Origin: Myxococcota bacterium
GTDB lineage: Bacteria; Myxococcota_A; UBA9160; UBA6930
DNA: 34,055 bases
Reading direction: 5' to 3'
Assembly (NCBI GenBank): GCA_030065975.1
Contig: JASJCN010000035.1
Coordinates: 1-34,055 of the forward strand
Under the pieces are notes generated by a model. The model was not told the DNA's origin, searched no databases, and was given only the letters and a program-made list of their open reading frames with translations. A program made the translations under genes and the position numbers. Positions 21,675-29,236 of the stretch are shown one piece after another (positions within the stretch are counted from its first letter, which is position 1; every line of letters starts with the position of its first letter).

Positions 21675-23111
21675 TCAGCCCTCCGAGCGCAGGGTCGGCA
21701 CGTCGCCACAGCGGTCGAGGTAGTCGACGAGCAGGTTCTTCACCATGTCGTCGACGCCCGGGATCCCCTTCGGCACGCCTCCGTAGATGGCGCCCGACTT
21801 CGGCTGCTCGACCGGCGGGTCGAGGGCGTAGGGGATCGCGGCGGCCAGGTCCTCGGCGAACTTGTCGACCACGCCGGGCTGCGTCTGCGGCCGGGTGACG
21901 CACATGTGGATGGCGTTGGGATACTGCTGGCCGTTGAAGCGCCAGCCCTTCGCGTGCATGAAGTCGTTCAGGTGGTAGATGTCGAAGCGGTCCGAGGTGA
22001 ACGAGAAGCAGAAGGTCGGGTCGCCCATGATCTGGAGCTCCTCGTGGGAGCGCACGATGTCCTGCATGGCGAAGGCGGTCTCGAAGATCGCCTTCGCGTA
22101 GCGCAGGTAGCCTTCGCGCCCGAGGCTCACCATGGAGGCCCAGGTGGCGGCCAGCAGCCCGCCGGAGCGGCTCCCGGCGATGCCCGGCGAGTTGTACTTC
22201 CCGCCCGGCCAGTCCGGCGTCATGAAGTAGGCGTGGTTGCGGAACGACTTGTCGCGGAAGAGCAGGACCGACGTGCCCTTCAGGCCGAAGCCGAACTTGT
22301 GGGTGTCTGCGGAGATCGTGGTGACGCCCGGCAGCCGGAAGTCGAAGACCGGGATCTCGTACCCGAGCTGCTCGCCCCAGGGCAGGATGAAGCCCCCGAG
22401 GCAGCCGTCCACGTGGAGGCCGACGTCGCGCTCGACGGCCAGATCCGAGAGCTCGTCGATGGGGTCGATGGTGCCGTAGGGATAGTTCGCGGCCGAGCCG
22501 ACGAGCAGCACCGTGTTCTCGTTGACGTGCTCGCGAACGAAGTCCATGTCGACCCGGGTCGTGTCCTCGTGCACGGGTGCATGGATCAGCTTCAGCCCGA
22601 AGAGATGGGCACCCTTGTCGAAGGCCGGGTGTGCCGTCTTCGGCAGGATCATCTCCGGCGCGGTGATGCCCTTCTCGGCCCGGGCCTTGTCGCGGTGCAT
22701 GAGGACGGCCGTGAGGATGCTGTCGGTGCCGCCGGAGGTGACCGAGCCGCGCGGGCTCTCGCCCGGATGGTGCTCGGCCACGGCCTCGGCATGCATGAGG
22801 TCGAGCGCCATCGCCGTGATCTCGCCCTCGAAGCGGGTCGCACTCGGGCAGATGTCGCGCTGCAGCGCGTTCACGTGGGAGTAGAGCCCGAAGGCCTCGT
22901 TCAGGAACTCGTAGTGGGACGTGTCCCCGCAGTACATCGTTCCCGAGCACTGGCCCGTCTGCCAGAAGTCGTCCTCTTCCCGGGCCATGGTGCGCAGCTC
23001 GCCCAGGATCTCCTCGCGCGAGCGGCCCTCCTTCGGGAAGCGGTCGATCACGCCGAAGCGCGCCGCGTAGGGGTACATGCCGCCAAAGGGTCCGGAATCC
23101 TCGTTCGCCAT
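21675..23111 (-). CDS. Sphingosine-1-phosphate-lyase-like PLP enzyme
   Basis: 478 residues. Fold type I PLP enzyme of the group II decarboxylase family. GSVTSGGTDSILTAVLMHRDKAR binds phosphate and cofactor, LHVDGCLGGFILPW contains the conserved Asp, and SADTHKFGFGLKGTSVLLFR carries the PLP Lys (K272). The NYPYGTIDPIDEL and YFMTPDWPGGKY stretches match sphingosine-phosphate lyases more than glutamate decarboxylases. Lyases of this type cleave a phosphorylated amino alcohol to an aldehyde and phosphoethanolamine. There is no N-terminal membrane helix, so it is soluble like bacterial homologues. ATG with GAGAGGA upstream, 45 nt after the HisN-like gene. Bacterial relatives with other substrates exist, so the reaction is uncertain. 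Confidence 0.85.
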   Translation of the reverse strand: MANEDSGPFGGMYPYAARFGVIDRFPKEGRSREEILGELRTMAREEDDFWQTGQCSGTMYCGDTSHYEFLNEAFGLYSHVNALQRDICPSATRFEGEITAMALDLMHAEAVAEHHPGESPRGSVTSGGTDSILTAVLMHRDKARAEKGITAPEMILPKTAHPAFDKGAHLFGLKLIHAPVHEDTTRVDMDFVREHVNENTVLLVGSAANYPYGTIDPIDELSDLAVERDVGLHVDGCLGGFILPWGEQLGYEIPVFDFRLPGVTTISADTHKFGFGLKGTSVLLFRDKSFRNHAYFMTPDWPGGKYNSPGIAGSRSGGLLAATWASMVSLGREGYLRYAKAIFETAFAMQDIVRSHEELQIMGDPTFCFSFTSDRFDIYHLNDFMHAKGWRFNGQQYPNAIHMCVTRPQTQPGVVDKFAEDLAAAIPYALDPPVEQPKSGAIYGGVPKGIPGVDDMVKNLLVDYLDRCGDVPTLRSEG

Positions 23112-23129
23112 GTCGTGTTCCTCTCGTAT

Positions 23130-23155
23130 GGAGTGGGGGATTGGTGGAGTGGGGG
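23130..23155. repeat. Two copies of GGAGTGGGGG in the gap before the PLP-lyase gene
   Basis: GGAGTGGGGG occurs at 23130-23139 and 23146-23155, each preceded by T, in the 45-nt gap between the HisN-like stop and the PLP-enzyme start. Read leftward it is a C-rich, A-containing spacer. It may simply be a small tandem duplication. Confidence 0.4.
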
Positions 23156-23156
23156 G

Positions 23157-23957
23157 TCAGGAGAGCGCGAGCAGGCGCAGCGCCTCCTCGTGAAGTGCCT
23201 CGCTGCCGGCCGCGACGACGAAGCCGCCGCTGGCCGCCGAGCCGCCGCGTCCGTCGCTCACGATGCCGCCCGCGGCCTCGATGATCGGGATCAGCGGCAC
23301 GATGTCGTAGGGCTCGAGGCTCGCCTCGATCACGAGATCGACCTGTCCGAGGGCGAGCAGACAGTACGCGTAGCAATCGCCTCCGAACCGCGTCATGCGG
23401 GCCGCGCGAGAGACGCGCGCGAACGCCTCGCGCTCGCGCGCGTCGTCGAACAGGTCCGGGTGCGTGCAGTAGAGGGCGGCCTCGCCGATCCGCACGCCAT
23501 CGCGGGTCTCGAGCGGGACGTCCTTGCCCTGGTGTCGGAGGGTGGCGCCCAGGCCGGGCGCACCCGAGAAGGTCTCGCCGGTGTGGGGCTGGTGCATGAC
23601 GCCGAGCCGCGGCGTGCCGTTCTCGGTGAGCCCGAGGAGGATACCCCAGGCCGGCATTCCCGTGATGAACGCACGGGTTCCGTCGATGGGGTCGACCACC
23701 CAGCAGCGCGAGGCGTCCGCGTCCTGCCGACCCTCCTCCTCGCCGAGGATCCCGTAGCCCGGGTAGCGGCGCGTGAGCTCCGCGCGGAGGAAGCGCTCGA
23801 CCTCGCGGTCCGCGACGGTGACGGGGTCGAAGCCCGCTCCGCGCGTCTTGTCGTGCACGTCGAGGCGGCGGCGGAAGTACCCGTTCGCGATCGGGCCCGC
23901 CTCCTCTGCGAGGCCCACGGCGTCGGCGAGCAGCTGCTCGAGATCGGGGCCGGTCAC
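23157..23957 (-). CDS. Inositol-monophosphatase-family phosphatase (HisN-like)
   Basis: 266 residues, GTG start overlapping the kinase stop (GTGA). The Mg2+-dependent phosphatase motifs are complete: YGILGEEEG, WVVDPIDGTRAFITGMPAWGI, and EPYDIVPLIPIIEAAGG near the C-terminus. The last pattern, with GGDCYAYCLLALGQVDLVIEA, is closer to histidinol-phosphatase (HisN type) than to inositol phosphatases. No histidine genes are nearby, so another phosphate ester of the same pathway as its kinase neighbour is likely. Position between a sugar-type kinase and a phosphate-dependent lyase is unusual. Confidence 0.88.
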   Translation of the reverse strand: MTGPDLEQLLADAVGLAEEAGPIANGYFRRRLDVHDKTRGAGFDPVTVADREVERFLRAELTRRYPGYGILGEEEGRQDADASRCWVVDPIDGTRAFITGMPAWGILLGLTENGTPRLGVMHQPHTGETFSGAPGLGATLRHQGKDVPLETRDGVRIGEAALYCTHPDLFDDAREREAFARVSRAARMTRFGGDCYAYCLLALGQVDLVIEASLEPYDIVPLIPIIEAAGGIVSDGRGGSAASGGFVVAAGSEALHEEALRLLALS

Positions 23958-25516
23958 GGGGAGACCTCGGCGTTGAGCGCCTGGCAGATCGAGCGATTCT
24001 GCTCGAAGGCCTTCAAGAACTGCTCGAAGAGTCGGGCGTAGAGGTCCGATCGGGCGGCATCCGGCTCGTAGCGGCGGCGGGTCGGGCAGAAGCGGTCGAT
24101 CCGATCGAGATCCGTGAGGCCGGCTTGCACGAACGCCACGAAGGCCGCGCCCTTCGCATTCAGGTAGCGGGGCTCGTCCACCTGCAGGACGGGCCGCGCC
24201 ATGACGTCGGCCATCACCTGCGACCAGGTATCGGAGATGGCTCCCCCGCCCGAGAAGCGCAGCTCTTCGAACGCATGGCCGTGGACCTCCTCGGTCGCCG
24301 GCAGGAGCCAGCGCATGTTGAAGGCGATCCCTTCGACGATCGCCCGCATCATGCGGGTGCGGGTCGCATCGAGCGACAGGTTGAGGAAGGCGCCCCGCAT
24401 GTGCGGGTCGGAAACGGGCGCCTGGGCGCCGCCGTACCAGGGGAGGAAGAGCAGCCCTCCGGAGCCGGCGGGCTCCGCCGCAATCACCTGCTCGAGCTGC
24501 GCGTAGGCATCCTCGGTCGAGTGGTCGGCGAAGCCGTCCTTCGAGTAGACGACGTTCTGGACGAAGTGCTCGAGCAGCTTCCCGCCGAGCCCGTTCTCGC
24601 CGAGCAGCATGTAGCGGCCGGGCAGGCCGCTCGGCATCGCGAGGACCGAGCGCTCGAGGTCGGCGTGCATCCCGTCCACGTGGGCGAGCAGCTGGGTCGT
24701 AGTGCCGACGTTGATGCCGCCCTGGCCGGGCAGGAAGGTGCCGGCCGCGACCGCCACCGCCTGGGTGTCGTTCAGTCCCGTGAAGACCTCGGTGGAGGGC
24801 GAGAGCCCGAGGGCTTCCGCCACCTCCGGGAGGAGCTTGCCGACCCGCTCGTCCGGCGCGATCAGCGGCGGTAGCTTCTCGCGATCGACGCCCGTCAGTC
24901 GAAGCAGCTCGTCGTCGTAGCCGACGTTCGCGAGATCGCGATTGTCCGTCAGGACCAGCGGGAAGATCGTGCGGGCGTTCGCGCAGATCCGACCCGTGAG
25001 GCGGGCGTTGACGTAGTCCATGGGCTCGACGAACGCGTGGGTGCGCTCGTAGACCTCGGGGCACGCCTCCCGGATCCAGAGCAGGTGCGCCAGGGAGTCG
25101 TTTCCGGTCGGGAGGGAGGGCAGGCCGTGGACCTCGAGCCAGCGCCGCAGCGTCTCGGGTGCGCGTTGGTAGATCTCCTGCACGTGGGGAGCGCCGCGCT
25201 GGTCCATCCACAGGATGCACGGCCACGTCGCGCGACCCGTGGCGTCGACGGGAACGAGCGAGAAGTAGTGGCTGTCGCAGATGACGCCGCGGATCGCGTC
25301 GGGCGGGAGGTCGGCAGCCCGGAGGGTCTCTCGAGCGGCGGCGAGGACGGCGTTCCAGATCTCGTCGGGATCCTGCTCGGCGCCGCCGCCCGGGATCTCG
25401 TTCGTGCGGACCGGCCGGACCGACCGCGCCACCAGCCGGCCGTCCGCCGCGACGAGCGCGACCTTCGGCCCGCTGGTTCCGAGATCGATCGCGAGGATGT
25501 GGGGCGTCGTGCTCAC
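23954..25516 (-). CDS. FGGY-family carbohydrate kinase
   Basis: 520 residues, GTG start overlapping the TetR stop by four bases. The N-terminal ATPase motif is ILAIDLGTSGPKVALVAADG; a catalytic-Asp region GLNDTQAVAVAAGT lies near residue 250. ELRFSGGGAISDTWSQVMADVMARPV near the C-terminus is the FGGY signature. WMDQRG, where xylulokinases also have an Asp, and the length fit xylulokinase-like enzymes. They phosphorylate a sugar or polyol with ATP in the cytoplasm; the exact substrate is not readable. It is translationally coupled on both sides (TetR upstream, HisN-like phosphatase downstream). Confidence 0.9.
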   Translation of the reverse strand: MSTTPHILAIDLGTSGPKVALVAADGRLVARSVRPVRTNEIPGGGAEQDPDEIWNAVLAAARETLRAADLPPDAIRGVICDSHYFSLVPVDATGRATWPCILWMDQRGAPHVQEIYQRAPETLRRWLEVHGLPSLPTGNDSLAHLLWIREACPEVYERTHAFVEPMDYVNARLTGRICANARTIFPLVLTDNRDLANVGYDDELLRLTGVDREKLPPLIAPDERVGKLLPEVAEALGLSPSTEVFTGLNDTQAVAVAAGTFLPGQGGINVGTTTQLLAHVDGMHADLERSVLAMPSGLPGRYMLLGENGLGGKLLEHFVQNVVYSKDGFADHSTEDAYAQLEQVIAAEPAGSGGLLFLPWYGGAQAPVSDPHMRGAFLNLSLDATRTRMMRAIVEGIAFNMRWLLPATEEVHGHAFEELRFSGGGAISDTWSQVMADVMARPVLQVDEPRYLNAKGAAFVAFVQAGLTDLDRIDRFCPTRRRYEPDAARSDLYARLFEQFLKAFEQNRSICQALNAEVSP

Positions 25517-26157
25517 TTCGCGCGGCTCTGCTTCCGGGCCGGCCGAGCCGGGCGACGAGCGGGAGTGCTGCTCCGCCCGCAGAGTCCCTCGATCGTCACC
25601 TCGATCCGCCGCCGCAGCTCGTCGAAGCCCGCGTCGGGCCGGATCAGCAGCTCGAGCTCGAAGCCTCGGACCACACCCAGCAGGCAGCGCGCGGCCTCGA
25701 CCGGGCGTTCCAGGCCCAGCGCCTCGAGCTCGGGGGCCAGCAGTGCCGCGAGCTCCGCCTGCCAGAGCCTCATCTCCTCGGCGATCTCCGGGTGGCGCGC
25801 CGCGTACACGTACATCTCGAACTCGGCGTGCTGGACGTGCGGCTTCGACACGTAGTGGTCCGAGACGCCGACCAGGGTGTCGACCAGGCTCGCGAGGGTC
25901 CGGGGGTGGATGCGCTCCTCGACGAAGCGAGCCGTGCGTCGGACGCCACTCATGTGGTGCCGGAACGCGGCGGGGATGAGCTCGTCCCGCGAATCGAAGT
26001 AGTACGCGATCGACCCGAGCGGAACGCCCGCCTCTGCCGCGACTCGCCGGTGGGTGACCGAGTCGATGCCTCCGGCCCCGATCACCCGGAGCGTCGCGTC
26101 GAGGATGACCTCACGCCGGCTTCGCTCTTCCGCTCGAGGGATGGCTGCCCTGCCCAT
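25513..26157 (-). CDS. TetR-family regulator heading the kinase operon
   Basis: 214 residues from the ATG at 26157; another ATG three codons earlier (26166) is possible. Neither has a Shine-Dalgarno, so the mRNA may be leaderless. Residues about 10-55 form the helix-turn-helix: REVILDATLRVIGAGGIDSVTHRRVAAEAGVPLGSIAYYFDSRDELI. The ligand domain follows (HHMSGVRRTARFVEERIHP ... YVSKPHVQHAEFEMYVYAARHPEIAEEM). A basic tail (RRPARPARKQSRAK) ends the protein. Its stop overlaps the kinase start (GTGA), placing it first in the operon, and two dyads lie immediately upstream. Autoregulation by an intermediate of the pathway is the simplest model. Confidence 0.9.
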   Translation of the reverse strand: MGRAAIPRAEERSRREVILDATLRVIGAGGIDSVTHRRVAAEAGVPLGSIAYYFDSRDELIPAAFRHHMSGVRRTARFVEERIHPRTLASLVDTLVGVSDHYVSKPHVQHAEFEMYVYAARHPEIAEEMRLWQAELAALLAPELEALGLERPVEAARCLLGVVRGFELELLIRPDAGFDELRRRIEVTIEGLCGRSSTPARRPARPARKQSRAK

Positions 26158-26158
26158 G

Positions 26159-26173
26159 GTGTACATGTGTACA
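26159..26173. promoter_or_regulatory. Operator candidate touching the TetR start
   Basis: Two TGTACA hexamers, each self-complementary, sit two bases apart (26160-26165 and 26168-26173). Together they also form a direct repeat GTGTACA-T-GTGTACA. The site begins two bases before the TetR ATG (26157) and covers the alternative ATG, where a bound TetR dimer would block initiation. Confidence 0.5.
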
Positions 26174-26179
26174 GGGAAA

Positions 26180-26195
26180 CTGGACATACGTCCAG
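26180..26195. promoter_or_regulatory. Second dyad in the TetR promoter region
   Basis: CTGGAC-ATAC-GTCCAG is a 6-bp inverted repeat with a four-base centre, seven bp from the site at 26159-26173. It may be the operator itself, with the TGTACA pair a second site, or it may serve the divergent winged-helix gene. Confidence 0.45.
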
Positions 26196-26219
26196 GTGGA
26201 CCGAGACGCTCCGGAGAGT

Positions 26220-26232
26220 TCGATTTTATCGA
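26220..26232. promoter_or_regulatory. AT-rich dyad in the divergent promoter
   Basis: TCGAT-TTT-ATCGA lies in the most AT-rich stretch of the window (about 26219-26285), between the divergent TetR (26157) and winged-helix (26305) genes. GATAAAAT read leftward overlaps it and could be a -10. No good -35 is seen. Confidence 0.35.
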
Positions 26233-26304
26233 TGGAATGAGAAAATACTTCCTATTTGCCGATGTGTTGGACGGTGTTAACAATGGAGCGAGGAGGTCGG
26301 TGCC

Positions 26305-26664
26305 ATGGGCCTGAAGGCTCCGCCGAGGAAACATGCGAGGATGCGTGTGAGTGGTCACGCGCCCGAAGTGGCCGGAGACGACGTCCAGGGGCCGGGTTGG
26401 ACGTTCCTGACCAACCACGCCGTCGTTCTGATGTGCCTCGCGGCCGATCCGGCGGTCCGGCTCCGAGACGTCGCGACGCGGGCCGGGATCACCGAGCGAG
26501 CCGTGCTGCGGATCGTCTCCGACCTCGAGCAGGACGGGTACGTGATGCGCGTCCGGGAGGGCCGGCGCAACCGCTACGAGATCGACACTTCGCGCCCGCT
26601 GCGGCACCCGGTCGACGCCGAGCGAAGCGTCGAATGCCTGCTCGACTTGATGGACGCCGCCTGA
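26305..26664 (+). CDS. Small winged-helix (MarR/IclR-like) regulator
   Basis: 119 residues; ATG with GAGGAGG upstream. After a basic N-terminal 30 residues comes the pattern WTFLTNHAVVLMCLAADPAVRLRDVATRAGITERAVLRIVSDLEQDGYVMRVREGRRNRYEIDTSRPLRHP. It covers the whole winged helix-turn-helix, including the wing (VREGRRNRY). The same architecture occurs in short single-domain regulators common in actinobacteria and related soil groups. There is no sensor domain. It is divergent from the TetR-kinase operon and 91 bp upstream of the carbonic anhydrase gene, so it may control either. Confidence 0.82.
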   Translation: MGLKAPPRKHARMRVSGHAPEVAGDDVQGPGWTFLTNHAVVLMCLAADPAVRLRDVATRAGITERAVLRIVSDLEQDGYVMRVREGRRNRYEIDTSRPLRHPVDAERSVECLLDLMDAA

Positions 26665-26755
26665 CCGGCAGAGGTGTTCCGCGTTTCATGATTCGGATGT
26701 CCGTTATGGCGGCCCTGCCTCTCGGGTAGTGTGCGCGCCTTGTCAGGAGGTGACG

Positions 26756-27454
26756 ATGCGTTGTTCCCTACGAATCCTGGCCCCGGCGGTCGGCTTGCTG
26801 CTCGGCATGACGGCTTCGGCGTCCAGCCAGCAAGCGGCGATGACTCGCGAGGCGCAGCTCGCCATCACACCGGCCGGAGCTCTCGAGGCTCTGGTGGAGG
26901 GAAATGCCCGCTACCTGGCGGGCAAGAGCAGGCAGCGCGACTACGCCGCTCAGCGCGCCGTCACGGCTACGGGGCAGTATCCCTTCGCCAGCGTCGTCGC
27001 CTGTCTCGATTCCCGGGTCGCCCCGGAGATCGTCTTCGACCAGGGGATCGGTGACCTCTTCGTGGCTCGTATCGCCGGGAACTTCGTCGACGAAGAGATC
27101 CTGGGCAGTCTCGAGTTCGCTTCGAAGGTAGCGGGGTCGAAGCTGATCCTGGTGCTCGGCCACACCGAGTGTGGCGCGATCAAGGGCGCGTGCGATGGCG
27201 TCGAGCTCGGAAACCTCACGGCGACCCTGGCACAGCTCCAGGCCGCGGTGGACGGCGTGACCGGCGACCACTCGCCTCGCGACTCCACGAACGCCTCGTT
27301 CGTCTCCGCAGTGGTCGAGAAGAACGTCGAGCTGACGGTCGCGGAGATCCGATCGGCGAGCCCGATCCTGCGCGAGATGGAGGAGGCCGGCGAACTGAAG
27401 ATCGTCGGCGGCGTCTACGACCTCGCCTCCGGGCGTGTGGCGTGGCTCCAGTGA
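26756..27454 (+). CDS. Exported beta-class carbonic anhydrase
   Basis: 232 residues from the ATG at 26756, which has AGGAGG about five nt upstream; an in-frame start nine codons earlier would disrupt the signal peptide. Signal peptide LRILAPAVGLLLGMTASASSQ, so the enzyme is predicted to be periplasmic. Zinc ligands C83 (in CLDSR, with D85 and R87), H136 and C139 (GHTECGA) are all present, as are the IAGNFV and GGVYDLASG patterns of beta-carbonic anhydrases. It interconverts CO2 and bicarbonate. A beta-CA with a Sec signal is less common than a cytoplasmic one. The stop overlaps GTGA with the barrel-protein gene, so the two are probably coupled. Confidence 0.9.
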   Translation: MRCSLRILAPAVGLLLGMTASASSQQAAMTREAQLAITPAGALEALVEGNARYLAGKSRQRDYAAQRAVTATGQYPFASVVACLDSRVAPEIVFDQGIGDLFVARIAGNFVDEEILGSLEFASKVAGSKLILVLGHTECGAIKGACDGVELGNLTATLAQLQAAVDGVTGDHSPRDSTNASFVSAVVEKNVELTVAEIRSASPILREMEEAGELKIVGGVYDLASGRVAWLQ

Positions 27455-28482
27455 GTCGGCCCCGTCGCGACGAGATGGCTTCCCGCAGGGCCGGAGGGCG
27501 TCCGCTTCTCCTGATCGCCATCCTGTGGATCCTCGGGTCGCCCGGGCTCGTCCAGGCCGAGGAGGACTGCCCGCGCTTCTTCCCGGACCTGCGATGCGAG
27601 CGCGAGGGGCGTTGGGAGGGCTGGGTCTCTCCCGTCGCCATGCCCTACTACTTCGAGGATCCCTTCATCACCACCGAGGTGCAGGTCTACGGCATTTGGC
27701 ACGAGTTCCCGGGGCGTTCGGTCTTCCAAGGGGGAGATGCCTACGTCCTTGCCGTGCAGGCGCGCCTGGCCATCACGGACCGCCTCGCCTTCGTTGCCAG
27801 TCAGGACGGCTACACCTTCCTTCGAGCCGACAACCCACTCGTCCCCGAGGCCGACGGCTTCATGGACCTGATGGCGGGCTTCAAGTACGCCCTGATCGAG
27901 AACGAGGACCAGGGCTTCATTCTGACGCCGAGCCTGCGCTTCCACCTCCCGGTCGGGCGTCGCGGCCTGTTCCAGGGCCTCGGTGACGGGGCAGCCGTCC
28001 TGGGAACGAGCGTCGGATGGGCTCCCGGAGAGCGCCTGGGGGCTGCCCTCGAGCCGATGCACGTGATCAGCCAGCTCGGATTCAGCATTCCCTTCAGCTT
28101 CAGTGACAGCACGAGCTTCCTGCACTGGAACGTGCAGGTGAACTACGCCGTATCGCCGTTCTTCGTTCCATTCATCGGCTTCAACGGGATCACCTATCTG
28201 TCCGACGGCGATGGTGACAACGGAATCAACGTCCAGGGAGTCGGCCGGGTGCCTCTCGGAACGGTGCAGAGCTTGCTCGGGACCGGTGGATTCGAGGGTC
28301 TGGACGTGGCGAACCTCGGCTCCGACGACGTCGCGGGCAACACCGTCATCACCATCGCCGCCGGCGCACGGATCCCGATCGGAGACCACTGGTCGATCGG
28401 AGCGGCCTACGAGCGTCCGATCTCGTCTCGCAAGGGGATCTTCGGCCAGCGCGTCAGCCTGGCCGCCCAGTTCACGTTCTGA
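27451..28482 (+). CDS. Outer-membrane beta-barrel protein coupled to the carbonic anhydrase
   Basis: 343 residues from the GTG at 27451, which overlaps the carbonic anhydrase stop; an ATG at 27475 is an alternative and would shorten the n-region. Signal peptide RPLLLIAILWILGSPGLVQA. The mature protein has alternating beta-strand stretches (AYVLAVQARLAITDRLAFVASQDGY, FMDLMAGFKYALIENEDQGFILTPSLRFHLP, FLHWNVQVNYAVSPFFVPFIGFNGITYL) and ends in AAQFTF with the terminal Phe typical of outer-membrane proteins. The layout is like the phenol_MetA_deg/transporter-like barrels of proteobacteria. Function is unknown; passage of bicarbonate or another small solute is only a guess from the neighbour. Confidence 0.75.
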   Translation: MSRPRRDEMASRRAGGRPLLLIAILWILGSPGLVQAEEDCPRFFPDLRCEREGRWEGWVSPVAMPYYFEDPFITTEVQVYGIWHEFPGRSVFQGGDAYVLAVQARLAITDRLAFVASQDGYTFLRADNPLVPEADGFMDLMAGFKYALIENEDQGFILTPSLRFHLPVGRRGLFQGLGDGAAVLGTSVGWAPGERLGAALEPMHVISQLGFSIPFSFSDSTSFLHWNVQVNYAVSPFFVPFIGFNGITYLSDGDGDNGINVQGVGRVPLGTVQSLLGTGGFEGLDVANLGSDDVAGNTVITIAAGARIPIGDHWSIGAAYERPISSRKGIFGQRVSLAAQFTF

Positions 28483-28485
28483 GAG

Positions 28486-29106
28486 TCAGGAGCCCTTCCT
28501 CGCGACGTGGAAGATCACTCCGGGGCGCTGCTCGAAGCGTTCGACGATCGAGAAGCCGACTCCCTCGATCCGACTCTCCAGCTCGCCGGCCGAGAACGGA
28601 CGCACGGTGGGGAGGAAGGGGAGCACCCGTGCCGCCAGGGCGAGCCAGCGGAGGTTTCCCTTCAGGTCCTTCAGGCAGATCGTCGAGGCGACGAAGTGCC
28701 CGCCGGGCCGGAGCACGCGAGCGACGGTGGCGAGGGTCGCGTCGAGGTCCGGGACCAGGTGCAGGACGTTCAGCCCGAGCACCGCGTCGAAGCCCGCGTC
28801 CGGCAGGCCCGCCTCCTCGAGCGTGCCGACCTTGAACGTGAGGTTCGAGAGCCCGGCCTCGGAAGCCTTGTGGCGACCGATCTCGACCATCTTTGCCGAG
28901 ACGTCGATCGCTTCGTAGGTCGAGACGAGGGGCGCGTGGACGACGGCGGTCGATCCCGTTCCGCAGCCGAACTCGACGACGCGCATCTCGGGGCCCAGGT
29001 ACTTCTGCGTGATGGCCAGCTTCTTGCGGTAGCTCGCCTCGTCGGCGATGGGCTGGCGCGAGTAGCGCTCGGCGTTCCAATCCCAGAATCGGGTGGCGGT
29101 TCCCAT
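28486..29106 (-). CDS. Class I SAM-dependent methyltransferase
   Basis: 206 residues from the ATG at 29106, preceded by GAGAGGAG; an in-frame start 17 codons earlier is not needed. Motif I VVEFGCGTGSTAVVHAPLV binds S-adenosylmethionine, YEAIDVSAKMVEIGRHKA is motif II, and AVLGLNVLHLVPDLDATLATVARVLRPGGHFVAST gives motifs IV-V. The opening RFWDWNAERYSRQPI and later GNLRWLALAARVLPFLPTVRPFSAGELESRIEGVGF recall phospholipid or small-molecule methyltransferases. The substrate is unknown. It ends three nt from the convergent barrel gene. The 130-bp gap to hypE shows nothing clear. Confidence 0.85.
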   Translation of the reverse strand: MGTATRFWDWNAERYSRQPIADEASYRKKLAITQKYLGPEMRVVEFGCGTGSTAVVHAPLVSTYEAIDVSAKMVEIGRHKASEAGLSNLTFKVGTLEEAGLPDAGFDAVLGLNVLHLVPDLDATLATVARVLRPGGHFVASTICLKDLKGNLRWLALAARVLPFLPTVRPFSAGELESRIEGVGFSIVERFEQRPGVIFHVARKGS

Positions 29107-29236
29107 GGTGGGCTCCTCTCTTCGGGCGCGGGCGGGGAAGTTCCTCTCCCTGGTCATACGAGCCAGGCCCTGGATCTTCGCATGAGATCGCGAGAAGCGG
29201 CGCCGCGGACACGGGCGTTCCCCGAGGGAGGCCGCC

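Noticed and set aside
21906-24041. A 711-codon open frame on the plus strand
   Set aside because: It is antisense to the PLP-lyase and phosphatase genes and has no motifs.
23958-25226. N-terminal extension of the HisN-like phosphatase (frame open to 25226)
   Set aside because: The extension overlaps the whole FGGY kinase and is Arg/Pro-rich. The GTG at 23957, overlapping the kinase stop, gives a normal family length.
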